Part shown: piece after piece, positions 41,152-51,001 of the stretch
Layout of the letters: each line of letters starts with the position of its first letter
Numbering within the stretch: the first letter of the stretch is position 1
From: Cryobacterium psychrophilum
GTDB taxonomy: Bacteria; Actinomycetota; Actinomycetes; Actinomycetales; Microbacteriaceae
Length of the DNA: 64,000 nucleotides
Assembly (NCBI RefSeq): GCF_004365915.1
Contig: NZ_SODI01000001.1
Coordinates: 744,001-808,000 of the forward strand
Reading direction: 5' to 3'
The notes under the pieces: generated by a model
Seen by the model: the letters and a program-made list of their open reading frames with translations, nothing else
What the model was told of the DNA's origin: nothing
Databases searched by the model: none
Program-made: the position numbers and the translations under genes

Positions 41152-42747
41152 TCAGACGTGGGGCACGAACGCGCACCAGGCCACGCGGCGTTCGGCGCCC
41201 GGGTCAGACTCAACGCGGTCACTCGCGTCGATGATGAGGGTTTCGCGGGTCAACTCGTCATAGCGGGGCCAGTGGGCGTCGGGAACCCCCGCACTGGCGA
41301 ACCCCAGCCACCAGCGTTGCATACGGGCACCGACGGCCCGGAAGGCGGCCCGCCCACCAAGCAGGGTCATGCCCCGACCCGGCCATCCGTTCAAACGGTC
41401 AAAGAGCGGGAACAGCTCCAGTCCGTGCGTTGCGTCGAGCCCCATCCATCGCACCAACCGTGGGGCAGCGTCGAAGCGGTAGAAGTACACCGGGGCGTAA
41501 CGGGAATGTCGTTCCCCCACCTTGATGCTCGGGTACCAGAACGCGTAATCACCGCCGAAGTCGAGGGCCGGGCGCAGGGCGGGGAGTCCCGGGTACTGCG
41601 CCCTGAGTGTTCTGCGCGCCTTCTTCTTGGTTCTCTTGAAAATTGCCCGGATGCGGGTGGGCGTCGTAGCGAGAATGTCGATGCGCCCGCTGAAGAGGGA
41701 CCCTTCTCGCGCATTGGTCCCGATGATCAACGGTACGCGGTGGGCTCGGCCATCCCGGAAGGCATCAAGCGGACGCTCCGGAAGAAAGACCCCGTCAATG
41801 ACCGGACACAGCGGAATCGTCCCAGGATCCTGATCCGGGGTGCGCAGGGTGAGCTCGGTCGTCGCCTCGGCCAGTCGGGCCGGATCGGTGTCGAGCAGCA
41901 AGCGAACCGCAGGGTCACCGGTTTCGGCGCCCGCCGGTTCAGCGGGTGCGCCCCGCACCTCGGCGAGGCTCTGCACGAATTCCGCGGCCCACCGAGCGGT
42001 CAACGACGGCGGATACACGGCATTGGCCGGGGCGCTCTGCGCGATGGCGCGATGAAAGAGACCAGCGGCGGTCGGCACCGTCATGAGCGTCGTCACCGCG
42101 TTTCCGCCGGCCGACTCGCCGAACAGGGTGACGGCATCCGGGTCACCCCCAAATTCGCGAATATTCTCCTGCACCCATTGCAGGGCTGCGACCTGGTCAC
42201 GTAGACCCAGGTTGCTCTCGAAGGGGCGCTCCGGCGTGGAATACCGGCTGAAATCGAGGTACCCGAGGGCACCCAGCCGGTAATTGAGACTCACATACAC
42301 GATGCCGCCGCGCCGCACGAGCCCCTCCCCCTGCTTAGGCACCTCGCGGGACGACCCGACACTGTACGCACCGCCGTGAATGAAGACCATGACCGGGCGC
42401 AGGGCCTTCTCCTGCGCTCCGACCGGGGTGGCCGCGTCGTCCGGCACGATCACGTTGAGGTTGAGGCAATCCTCGCCCTGCGGGATACGCGGGTGCGCGC
42501 CGATGAATTGCCCCCGGTGGCTTTGCGGCGCGACCGCACCGAACTCGTGTGCCGGTCGCACGCCCGACCACGCGGAAACCGGCCGGGGTGACCGAAATCG
42601 CAGGTCACCCACGGGTGCGGCCGCATACGGGATGCCGCGCCAGGAGAGCACGCCACGCTCGCGCACACCGCGCACGTCCCCGCCGCTCACGCGACGAACG
42701 AGTTCGTCGATCTGCTCTCTCGCGATCTTGCTGGCCGGAACAGTCAT
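41152..42747 (-). CDS. Type-B carboxylesterase/lipase family protein
   Basis: This 531-residue alpha/beta hydrolase of the PnbA/cholinesterase type has the nucleophile Ser212 in FGESAGGNAV, oxyanion hole HGGAYSVGS, EDCLNLNV, the acid region NAREGSLF, and the His region DATHGLELFPLF. RGIPYAAAPVGDLRFRSPRP is the N-terminal signature. No signal peptide is seen, so it is probably intracellular. The substrate is unknown; related enzymes hydrolyse p-nitrobenzyl and aromatic esters. Confidence 0.92.
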   Translation of the reverse strand: MTVPASKIAREQIDELVRRVSGGDVRGVRERGVLSWRGIPYAAAPVGDLRFRSPRPVSAWSGVRPAHEFGAVAPQSHRGQFIGAHPRIPQGEDCLNLNVIVPDDAATPVGAQEKALRPVMVFIHGGAYSVGSSREVPKQGEGLVRRGGIVYVSLNYRLGALGYLDFSRYSTPERPFESNLGLRDQVAALQWVQENIREFGGDPDAVTLFGESAGGNAVTTLMTVPTAAGLFHRAIAQSAPANAVYPPSLTARWAAEFVQSLAEVRGAPAEPAGAETGDPAVRLLLDTDPARLAEATTELTLRTPDQDPGTIPLCPVIDGVFLPERPLDAFRDGRAHRVPLIIGTNAREGSLFSGRIDILATTPTRIRAIFKRTKKKARRTLRAQYPGLPALRPALDFGGDYAFWYPSIKVGERHSRYAPVYFYRFDAAPRLVRWMGLDATHGLELFPLFDRLNGWPGRGMTLLGGRAAFRAVGARMQRWWLGFASAGVPDAHWPRYDELTRETLIIDASDRVESDPGAERRVAWCAFVPHV

Positions 42748-42809
42748 TCCCCGATCCTATTTCTTTACTACCATCGGTTTGAGAGCGCGCAACAACGAAA
42801 CGAGAAACA

Positions 42810-44087
42810 ATGGCACTTCCCTGGACTCTGCACGGTGACGGAAAAACAGTCGGAGCACAGGAGGTCGTCGGCCCCGGTGAGCGCCTCAGCTGGCCGATAA
42901 CCATCGGTATCGGCGCCCAACACGTCGTCGCCATGTTCGGCGCGACCTTCCTCGTACCGCTGCTGACCGGTTTCCCGCCGAGCACGACGCTGCTGTTCTC
43001 GGGAATCGGTACGTTGCTTTTCCTGCTCATCACGGGCAATAAACTCCCGAGCTACCTCGGCTCGTCGTTCGCGTTCATCGCGCCGATCACGGCCGCCACG
43101 GCGTCGGCGGGAATGGGCAGCGCCCTCTTCGGCATCATGGCCGTCGGTGTGCTGCTGGCCATTATCGGGCTGGTCGTGCAACTCACCGGAACCTGGTGGA
43201 TTGACAAGCTCATGCCACCCATCGTGTCCGGGGCCATTGTGGCCCTCATCGGGTTCAACCTCGCCCCGGTGGCCAGGGCGAACTTCGACCAGGCGCCCCT
43301 CACCGCGGGGATCACGCTGCTGGCGGTGATCCTGTGCACCGTGCTCTTCCGGGGCATCCTCGGCCGGCTGTCGATCTTTCTCGGAGTGCTCGTGGGCTAC
43401 GTGGCCGCCGTTGCCTTCGGACAGGTCGACTTCAGCCAGGTGGCTGCTGCCCCCTGGGTGGGCCTGCCGCCATTCACCGCCCCGGCGAATCCGTTCGAGA
43501 ACCCGGCAGCCGTGTTCGGCGTGCTACCGGCGTTCCTGCCGGTCGTTCTCGTTCTCATCGCCGAGAACGTGGGCCACATCAAGGGCGTGGCCCAGATGAC
43601 GGATGCGAAAGTGAACCGGCTCACCGGGCGGGCACTGCTCGCCGACGGGCTCGCGACCATGCTCGCCGGTTTCAGCGGCGGCAGCGGAACCACAACCTAT
43701 GGCGAGAATATCGGGGTGATGGCGGCCACGCGCATCTATTCGACGGCCGCCTATTGGGTGGCCGGGATCACGGCGATTCTCCTCGGGCTCTCCCCGAAGA
43801 TCGGTGCCGTCATCAACACGATCCCGGCGGGAGTGCTCGGTGGCGTCACGACAGCGCTTTACGGCCTCATCGGCGTTATCGGCGTGAAGATCTGGCTCGA
43901 CAACAAGGTCGACTTCTCCAAGCCCGTCAACCAGTTCACCGCGGCGACCGCACTCATCATCGGCATCGCCGACTTCACGCTCTCTGCCGGCACGCTGAGC
44001 TTCAACGGGATTGCCCTGGGCACGATCGCTGCAATCGTGATCTACCACCTGATGACATGGCTCGGCCGGGTGCGCCGCACGGCCTGA
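42810..44087 (+). CDS. uraA: NCS2 uracil/xanthine permease
   Basis: This 425-residue nucleobase:proton symporter of the UraA type has about 14 helices. HVVAMFGATFLVPLLTGF in helix 1, GSSFAFIAPITAA, VVLVLIAENVGHIKGVAQMT, GSGTTTYGENIGVMAATRIY and NKVDFSKPVNQFTAATALII match the uracil branch. Glu of AENVGH and of YGENIG are the conserved substrate-binding acids. No pyrimidine genes are adjacent. It is a separate family branch from the AzgA-type gene 1.8 kb away. Confidence 0.9.
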   Translation: MALPWTLHGDGKTVGAQEVVGPGERLSWPITIGIGAQHVVAMFGATFLVPLLTGFPPSTTLLFSGIGTLLFLLITGNKLPSYLGSSFAFIAPITAATASAGMGSALFGIMAVGVLLAIIGLVVQLTGTWWIDKLMPPIVSGAIVALIGFNLAPVARANFDQAPLTAGITLLAVILCTVLFRGILGRLSIFLGVLVGYVAAVAFGQVDFSQVAAAPWVGLPPFTAPANPFENPAAVFGVLPAFLPVVLVLIAENVGHIKGVAQMTDAKVNRLTGRALLADGLATMLAGFSGGSGTTTYGENIGVMAATRIYSTAAYWVAGITAILLGLSPKIGAVINTIPAGVLGGVTTALYGLIGVIGVKIWLDNKVDFSKPVNQFTAATALIIGIADFTLSAGTLSFNGIALGTIAAIVIYHLMTWLGRVRRTA

Positions 44088-44103
44088 GCCGTCGGCGTTT
44101 CAC

Positions 44104-44432
44104 TCAGCGGTGAAGCGCGGGGATGACAAGGTACACGCCGTACAGCCCGGCACCGGCGCAGAGAACGAAGCACGCGTAGCCGGCAGCGATCGCGATGCGT
44201 TTCTGCGAGTCGGTCAACGGATTGGCCGCCGCCGCCTTGCGGGTGCGCTTGGCGATCTTGGCCGCGCGCTTCGGGGTGAGCACCGTGATGGCACCCGTGA
44301 ATTCGGCCGGATCCACCAGCGGGATCCGCCCTCCGGTCGTGAGTAGTCGCAGCCCGAGGGAATACAGGCCAACGACCACGATGGCAGAGACAAGCGATGC
44401 CCCCGCCACGATGACAAAGGCGAGCCAGTCGA

Positions 44433-44436
<4 letters not shown>
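44104..44436 (-). CDS. Small two-helix membrane protein linked to Pit
   Basis: This 110-residue protein has an N-terminal helix (WLAFVIVAGASLVSAIVVVG), a basic cytosolic loop (KRAAKIAKRTRKAAAANPLT), and a C-terminal helix (IAAGYACFVLCAGAGLYGVY). It overlaps the Pit stop by four bases and is therefore in the same operon. Small proteins of this size often follow pit genes in actinobacteria. Function unknown; a role in stabilising or regulating the transporter is only a guess. Confidence 0.7.
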
Positions 44437-45630
<1,194 letters not shown>

Positions 45631-45638
<8 letters not shown>

Positions 45639-46104
45639 TGGGTACCACTGTCTTGAGGTCGGGGCCGAAGGTGAACGTGGCGTGGGCGGGGGCGCCATCA
45701 AGGACGCCGGGAAGCCAGTGCTTCGCGTCGTCCCACATGTCCTTGACAGGCAGCGCCGCCACCGCAAACCACTCGGGGTTGAGCTCATCGGATTCGCGGG
45801 GCGTGCCGGTCCACTCGGAGCAGACGAACACGGTGGATACCTGGCTCCAGGAGTCTCGGTGCGGGAACAGGTACGTGAGCACGCCGAGCGGAACCAGGTT
45901 CTGCGCCTCAACGACCAGGCCGGACTCCTCCTCGATCTCGCGCACGGCGGCATCCACCGCGGTCTCACCCCGTTCGAGTTTGCCGCCCAGACCCACAATA
46001 TTTCCGAGTCCGAGGCCCCTCTTCTTGCGCCCCAACAGCACCTGAAATTCACCCGTCGGCGTCCGTCGAGTGAGGTAGCACACGCACACCTGGGGCACAG
46101 TCAT
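45631..46104 (-). CDS. NUDIX hydrolase (MTH1/MutT-like)
   Basis: This 157-residue hydrolase has a complete Nudix box at about residues 40-63 (GGKLERGETAVDAAVREIEE, then ESGL), matching GX5EX7REUXEEXGU. FQVLLGRKKRGLGLGNIVGL before the box and the C-terminal W-rich region resemble oxidised-purine nucleoside triphosphatases of the MTH1 type. It overlaps the phosphate transporter start by eight bases, forming an operon NUDIX-pit-small membrane protein. Sanitation of oxidised dNTPs is likely but not proven by sequence. Confidence 0.88.
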
Positions 46105-46157
46105 TTGCTCAGCCTAACTCGCCGGAAACCCCATGCTTGAAGGGCTATGGTCGAGGT

Positions 46158-46412
46158 ATGGAATTTGTACCTGGCACCGGAACCATCACCATGTTCACGA
46201 CAACGTGGTGCGGCTACTGCTCGCGGCTCAAGTCGCAGCTGAAGCGGGCGGGCATCGGGTACCGAGAGGTCAACGTCGAAGAGGTCGAGGGAACGTCGGA
46301 GCTCGTGATGAGCCTCAACGGGGGAAACCGAACGGTACCCACCGTGCTGTTCCCCGACGGTTCGAGTGCGGCCAACCCCTCCCTCGCCGAGGTGCAGGCC
46401 AAACTCGCCTGA
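46158..46412 (+). CDS. Mycoredoxin / glutaredoxin-like protein
   Basis: This is an 84-residue thioredoxin-fold protein. The redox motif CGYC in FTTTWCGYCSRLKSQLKRAG is followed by the cis-Pro region RTVPTVLFPDGSSAANPSL, as in actinobacterial mycoredoxin-1, which reduces mycothiol mixed disulfides. The ATG at 46158 gives the standard length; an earlier in-frame start adds seven residues. It is monocistronic, divergent from the NUDIX-pit operon and convergent with pfkA. Confidence 0.88.
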   Translation: MEFVPGTGTITMFTTTWCGYCSRLKSQLKRAGIGYREVNVEEVEGTSELVMSLNGGNRTVPTVLFPDGSSAANPSLAEVQAKLA

Positions 46413-46427
46413 TCAGCACGCTCGCGT

Positions 46428-46455
46428 TCGACAGGCGCCAATCGACAAGCGCCAA
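46428..46455. repeat. Two-copy 14-bp tandem repeat after the mycoredoxin gene
   Basis: TCGACAGGCGCCAA (46428-46441) and TCGACAAGCGCCAA (46442-46455) are adjacent with one mismatch and followed by TCGA. They occupy the gap between convergent mycoredoxin and pfkA genes; no hairpin terminator is evident there. Confidence 0.8.
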
Positions 46456-46464
46456 TCGAACGGC

Positions 46465-47493
46465 CTATCCGAACAGGACAGCGGCCTCGTCGTAGCGCAC
46501 CGGTGAAACCTTCTTGAGGCCGATCGTGGCCGCAGCAATGCTGACAACCTCGATTTCGGTGCCGCGCAGGGAGACCATCGAGCCCCACTGCTCGGCGTAG
46601 ATGGCATCGACCGCAGCCATACCGAGTCGCGTCGCCAGCACTCGGTCATATGCCGACGGCGCGCCACCGCGCTGGGTGTGACCGAGCACCGTGGCGCGGG
46701 ATTCGATCCCGGTTGTCTCCTCAATGAGGGGCGCAATGATTTCGCTGATCCCCCCGAGCCGCGGCCGGTCGAACGCGTCGAGGCCCTTGTGCGAGTGCGC
46801 CTGTTCCATTCCGGAGAGCAGGAACCCCTCCGACACCACGATGACCGGGGCGCGTCCTCGTGCGCGCACGTGCTCGACCCACTCGCAGATCTGCTCGATC
46901 GTCTTCGGCTGCTCGGGGATGAGGATGGCGTGGGCACCGCCGGCCATGCCGGAGTGCAGAGCGATCCAGCCGACGTGACGGCCCATGACCTCCACCACCA
47001 TGCATCGCCCGTGTGACTCTGCGGTCGTGCGCAGCCGGTCGATGGCCTCGGTGGCGATTTCCACCGCGGTGTTGAAGCCGAAGGAGTAGTCGGTGGCCTC
47101 GAGGTCGTTGTCAATCGTCTTGGGCACGCCCACGATCTTGAGTCCGGCTTCGGTGAGACGGTGAGCGGCGGTGAGCGTGCCCTCCCCGCCGATGGCGATG
47201 ACGGCGTCGATACCCTCGGCGTCAAGTGTGCGCTGGATGTTCTCCGGACCGCCGTTGGCACCTTCGAACGGGTTGGTGCGTGAGCTGCCGAGGATGGTTC
47301 CACCCTGGCCCGAGAGGCCGCGCACGCTGTGCCGGTCGAGAGTGATGAACTCGCCCTCCACGAGCCCGTTCCAGCCGTTGCGAATACCAACGAACTCTGC
47401 ATCGTGCACGCGTTCGCCCTTGAGCACGGCGCCGCGAATGACCGCATTGAGTCCGGGGCAGTCGCCCCCACTGGTGAGGATACCGATCTTCAT
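46465..47493 (-). CDS. pfkA: 6-phosphofructokinase
   Basis: This 342-residue phosphofructokinase phosphorylates fructose 6-phosphate in glycolysis. It has N-terminal ILTSGGDCPGLNAVIRG, the phosphoryl-donor region AIGGEGTLTAA (residues 100-110), catalytic PKTIDNDL with Asp128, and MGRHVGW. In the established classification Gly at the 104 position with Lys at the 124 position (here Gly105 and Lys125) is the actinobacterial group III pattern. That group includes both ATP- and PPi-dependent enzymes, so the phosphoryl donor cannot be settled from sequence alone. Confidence 0.95.
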   Translation of the reverse strand: MKIGILTSGGDCPGLNAVIRGAVLKGERVHDAEFVGIRNGWNGLVEGEFITLDRHSVRGLSGQGGTILGSSRTNPFEGANGGPENIQRTLDAEGIDAVIAIGGEGTLTAAHRLTEAGLKIVGVPKTIDNDLEATDYSFGFNTAVEIATEAIDRLRTTAESHGRCMVVEVMGRHVGWIALHSGMAGGAHAILIPEQPKTIEQICEWVEHVRARGRAPVIVVSEGFLLSGMEQAHSHKGLDAFDRPRLGGISEIIAPLIEETTGIESRATVLGHTQRGGAPSAYDRVLATRLGMAAVDAIYAEQWGSMVSLRGTEIEVVSIAAATIGLKKVSPVRYDEAAVLFG

Positions 47494-47583
47494 GGTCTTC
47501 TATTCCTTCACGCGTAAACAAACATGGTTCGCCCATTCTGGGCCAGCCTGACCCCGGCCCCAAATCGGCCGCGGTCCGGCGAC

Positions 47584-49752
47584 TTAAGGGGTGCCGTCGA
47601 GAGCCTGGGTGAGCAGGTAGACCAGCGCGCTGGCCTGAATCGAGTCGGCCGACCTGTCTTCTTCCTGGGATCCGTCGAGTGCCCGGGCGGCGAGGCCCTG
47701 CTTGCTGCCGATCAGGTCGGCAATGCGAGCGTCGATGGTGTGGGCGGCAATGATGCGCCACGCTGTGACGGGCTCATCCTGCCCGATGCGGTGCACTCGG
47801 TCGATGGCCTGCGTCTGTTCGGCGGCGGTCCAGCTCAACTCGGCCAACACCACGTTCGATGCCGCTTGCAGGTTCACGCCCACGCCGGCCGCGGTGAGCG
47901 AGCACACCGCAATGGAGACGTCCGGGTCGTTGTTGAAGGCGTCAATCGCTGCCTGACGGGCGACGGCGCTCTGATCGCCGCGCAGCGAGACCGTGCGCAG
48001 CTCGCGCTTGGCGAAGAGGTCCTCCGCGGCATCCATCACGTCGATGTGCTTGGCGAAGAACACGACCTTGCCCACCGAGCGGGCCAGTTGGGCGGCGTAG
48101 TCCGCCGCGAGGCCCGCCTTGGCCTGGCCGATCTTGCGAACCATCGTGAAGACGTTCTCACCGGTGGTCTGACCCTTGGAATCTTCGAGTTCCGCGTGAG
48201 CGACCGCACGGATGTAGGAATCGCGCTGGTCGGCGTCCGGGGCGATGGGCCCTGGACCCGAATGCCGGGCCGCCACGAGCGCGTTGTAGCGCACCACGAG
48301 GCGGGCGCCGAGTTCGCGTTCCGCCTTCTGGATGGAGCGACCGAGTTCGTCGTCGAGTTCGACCGGGAGGTCGGCGATCCGCTTCGCCGGAAGGTCGGCT
48401 GCCACGTCGACCTTCCGGCGACGCACGATTCCCATGTCGATGACCGCAGCACGGGCCTCGGCGTAGAAGCTCGGATCGGCGGGGGTGAGTCCGGTCTCCT
48501 CGAGGCGCTGCAACAGTGCCGGTGCCGGCTTGTCGCCATCGATCCAGCCGAGGAACTGCCAGATGGCACGAAAATCGTCCACATCGTTGATCAGGGGTGT
48601 TCCGGTGAGGGCCATCAGCAGGGGGTTGCCGCCGGGGGTGCGACGACGGATCTGCTCCGCAAGGGAGAGCACATGTTTGGATCGTTGCGACTGCAGGTTC
48701 TTGATGAAGTGCGCCTCATCGACGACCATGCCCTTGAAACCGAGGGTGCCCAGCCAGGCGAGGTGCCTGTCCAGCACGTCGTAGTTGACAACCACAACGT
48801 CGGCAAAGGCGTCGAGGGTATGACCGTCGCCGTGAATCACGGTCGCCCGGCGATTCGGCGTCCACAGTTCCACCTCCCGCGCCCAGTTCATCTTCACGAC
48901 GTTGGGCACGATGGCCAGAAGCGGGTACGCGTTGCTGACGGATGCCGCGAGCAGGCTCTGCGCCGTCTTGCCCAGTCCCGGCTCGTCAGCGAGCAGGTAG
49001 CTGCGGTGGCCCAGCCTGGCGCTCTCGACGAAACGAGCCTGGTGCCGCATGAGGTCCATGCCGGGCGGGGACAGGCGGTCGAGTGCGGGGGCTTCGGGCA
49101 TGTCCATGCTAGCGGCCTGTCCGCCGGAGCCGTATTCAAAGGATTTGAAAAGGGGCCCCAGCAGGTCCCAGTTGGCCAGGCGACGCGCGCGCGACATGGG
49201 AGCAGCCTGCGCCGCGCTGAAATCGGGAGCGAGGAAGGGGTTGGCAAGCTGTCGCATCCTGACCGACGCCGGAACAACCTGGTTGGCCGGCGCGGGGGCC
49301 TTGACCTCCGGCTCGCGGGTGATGATCAACTCGTCGGGGCTGAGCTCTGCCCCCGACTCAAGCAGCCAGTCGCGGCGGAACCTCTGGGCCACGGTGGAGA
49401 CACCGGCATCGGGTTCAAGCAGGGTGATCAGGCTCGTATCGCGGGCGGCCGTTTTCGCCAGGATCTGCGCGATACCGTCAAGGCGCTTGAGCAGTTCCGC
49501 GCGATTGATATCTGTTTGCTCGGTGTCGGCCTTGACCCGGGCGCGCTCTTCGCGCATGAGGAGCGCGATGACCTGGTACTTCGTGCGGTTTGTCGGTCCA
49601 AGCTTGGCGCCGGTCTGGGCCTTGGCTTCCACCTCGCGCACCTTGCGCGCCAGGATGGGAATGATGGGCGCATCATCGTCTCGGGATCGCGGTCGCATTC
49701 GCCGGCCTGCGTTGCCACGGTTACTCGAACCGTCGGTGCGGGTATTAGCCAT
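47584..49752 (-). CDS. SNF2-family DEAD/DEAH-box helicase
   Basis: This 722-residue SNF2-type ATPase has Walker A LADEPGLGKTAQ near residue 256, DEAH in VVDEAHFIKN near 345, ALTGTPLIND, and the C-terminal helicase motifs VSLRGDQS, SLTAAGVGVNLQAASNVVLA and QAIDRVHRIGQ. The arrangement is SMARCAL1-like, without an added nuclease domain. An N-terminal extension of about 230 residues is basic at first, then helical. The ATG at 49752 (MANTRTDGS) was preferred over one five codons upstream. Annealing or remodelling of nucleoprotein is the family role; the partner is unknown. Confidence 0.9.
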   Translation of the reverse strand: MANTRTDGSSNRGNAGRRMRPRSRDDDAPIIPILARKVREVEAKAQTGAKLGPTNRTKYQVIALLMREERARVKADTEQTDINRAELLKRLDGIAQILAKTAARDTSLITLLEPDAGVSTVAQRFRRDWLLESGAELSPDELIITREPEVKAPAPANQVVPASVRMRQLANPFLAPDFSAAQAAPMSRARRLANWDLLGPLFKSFEYGSGGQAASMDMPEAPALDRLSPPGMDLMRHQARFVESARLGHRSYLLADEPGLGKTAQSLLAASVSNAYPLLAIVPNVVKMNWAREVELWTPNRRATVIHGDGHTLDAFADVVVVNYDVLDRHLAWLGTLGFKGMVVDEAHFIKNLQSQRSKHVLSLAEQIRRRTPGGNPLLMALTGTPLINDVDDFRAIWQFLGWIDGDKPAPALLQRLEETGLTPADPSFYAEARAAVIDMGIVRRRKVDVAADLPAKRIADLPVELDDELGRSIQKAERELGARLVVRYNALVAARHSGPGPIAPDADQRDSYIRAVAHAELEDSKGQTTGENVFTMVRKIGQAKAGLAADYAAQLARSVGKVVFFAKHIDVMDAAEDLFAKRELRTVSLRGDQSAVARQAAIDAFNNDPDVSIAVCSLTAAGVGVNLQAASNVVLAELSWTAAEQTQAIDRVHRIGQDEPVTAWRIIAAHTIDARIADLIGSKQGLAARALDGSQEEDRSADSIQASALVYLLTQALDGTP

Positions 49753-49997
49753 TGTTCTCCACTTCACAGCCTCGCGGCGCTGGTGACACGCTCACGAGTG
49801 GCGGCATCCCAGGTGTTGCGGCATCAACAGACGCCGTCGATCGCTACAGTCAATCCCCAAGAACCCGGGGCCTTACCGGATTTCTTCGACTGCATCTCGT
49901 CCTTCTGGAACGGTTGCAGTGGCACGGTGGCGTCGGTGACCAGGTTCTTCAGTGGCCAGTCTACGCCCACAATTCACGCGCCCGAGCATTTCACGAC

Positions 49998-50333
49998 TCA
50001 GGCGTGCTTCACCGGCACCTTGGTTCGAATTCCCGCAATGATGAAGACGAGGGCCGCAATGTACTGGGCGGATTCCCATCCCTGGCCCTCGAGCGGAATT
50101 ATGACGATGGGATTCCAGAGCACGGCAATGGGGACGAGACCCAACAGCCACCACCAGGACTTCGCCTGAATGACAAAAACCGTGATGATGAGGGCGAGGA
50201 TGCTCACGGCATATCGGATGATGATGTACGACTCGTCGCCGAAGAGCGCGGCACCGGCCAGAAGCACGATGGCGCCGAGAATTCCCGGCGCGACCGCGGC
50301 GCGGGTGAACGTTGGTGCAGCTGGGGTGCCCAT
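49998..50333 (-). CDS. Small integral membrane protein (DUF6804-like)
   Basis: This 111-residue protein has three to four hydrophobic helices (PGILGAIVLLAGAALFG, YAVSILALIITVFVI, SWWWLLGLVPIAVLW, YIAALVFIIAGI). It resembles a small family of unknown-function bacterial membrane proteins (DUF6804). The ATG at 50333 shares one base with the upstream stop (TGATG), so it is translationally coupled to the DUF2207 fragment. The 245 bases between its end and the helicase start contain nothing recognisable. Function unknown. Confidence 0.7.
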   Translation of the reverse strand: MGTPAAPTFTRAAVAPGILGAIVLLAGAALFGDESYIIIRYAVSILALIITVFVIQAKSWWWLLGLVPIAVLWNPIVIIPLEGQGWESAQYIAALVFIIAGIRTKVPVKHA

Positions 50334-50950
50334 CAGACGCCCCCTCCGTCGCCGCCACCCGAGAAACCGCCACGGCCGGAACTCGACGAACTCGTTGCGC
50401 TGCCAGACCAACTTGAGGCCGACGCGGTTGAGAAGGCGCCCAGCGCGCTCGCACAGTACACGGCACTGAAGGCGTGTGATCCCACGAACCAGTCCGGCTG
50501 CGTGGCCGTTTGTTCGTAATAGCGGCCGAGCACCCCCGACCAATCCTTTTCCTGGTGGAACAGAATCGCACGCGGCAGAACTCGCTCGGACAGTTTCACG
50601 ATCTGCGTACGGTCCGTGACACTCGCTCCCCCGTTCTCGGGTCGGTAGGGCGAGCGCAGTGCACCCGCCGGACTCTGCAGCACTCGCAGTCGGTCGGCTT
50701 CCGCCAGGCCTATGTACAATTTCACGCCTTTCAGATTGTCACGCAGTTCGGCTCCGCTCGCGGTCAGCGGTCGAAAATTCGAGACACACGCGACGGTGAC
50801 GACGCTTGCGATGACCGACATCAAGATTATCGCGGCGGGCCACATGCCGCCGACCACCGTGGCTACCGCCACGAGACTCGTTCCCACACCCAGGACGGCG
50901 GTGGCCATGGCCCCGCCAATGAGCCACGCGCGGCGCATCAATCGGGGCAT
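50333..50950 (-). CDS. Truncated DUF2207-family membrane protein (C-terminal part only)
   Basis: This 205-residue protein matches only the C-terminal third of DUF2207 proteins, which are usually about 550-650 residues with an N-terminal extracellular domain. Recognisable parts are two helices, then SGAELRDNLKGVKLYIGLAE, ADRLRVLQSP, VKLSERVLPRAILFHQEKDW and YYEQTATQPDWF. A Ser/Gly-rich tail ending GGDGGGV completes it. A TAG stop lies in frame 12 bases before the start, and the SGNH gene occupies the place where the N-terminal part should be. It is either a remnant or a domesticated short form. Confidence 0.75.
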   Translation of the reverse strand: MPRLMRRAWLIGGAMATAVLGVGTSLVAVATVVGGMWPAAIILMSVIASVVTVACVSNFRPLTASGAELRDNLKGVKLYIGLAEADRLRVLQSPAGALRSPYRPENGGASVTDRTQIVKLSERVLPRAILFHQEKDWSGVLGRYYEQTATQPDWFVGSHAFSAVYCASALGAFSTASASSWSGSATSSSSSGRGGFSGGGDGGGV

Positions 50951-51001
50951 GGCCTGGTTCTACCGAAGGCCGCGGGCTCCCTGGCCGACACGGGGGTGCG
51001 C

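Noticed and set aside
46428..46455. Tandem repeat considered as the start of a CRISPR array
   Set aside because: Only two abutting 14-base copies without spacers are present, and no cas genes occur in the window.
49753..49997. Possible small protein upstream of the helicase gene
   Set aside because: A short frame with an AAGGA-like site at about 49896 encodes no recognisable sequence and its composition is not coding-like.
47524..50169. Long plus-strand reading frame opposite the SNF2 helicase
   Set aside because: It runs antisense to clear helicase motifs and shows no recognisable domain or ribosome-binding site.
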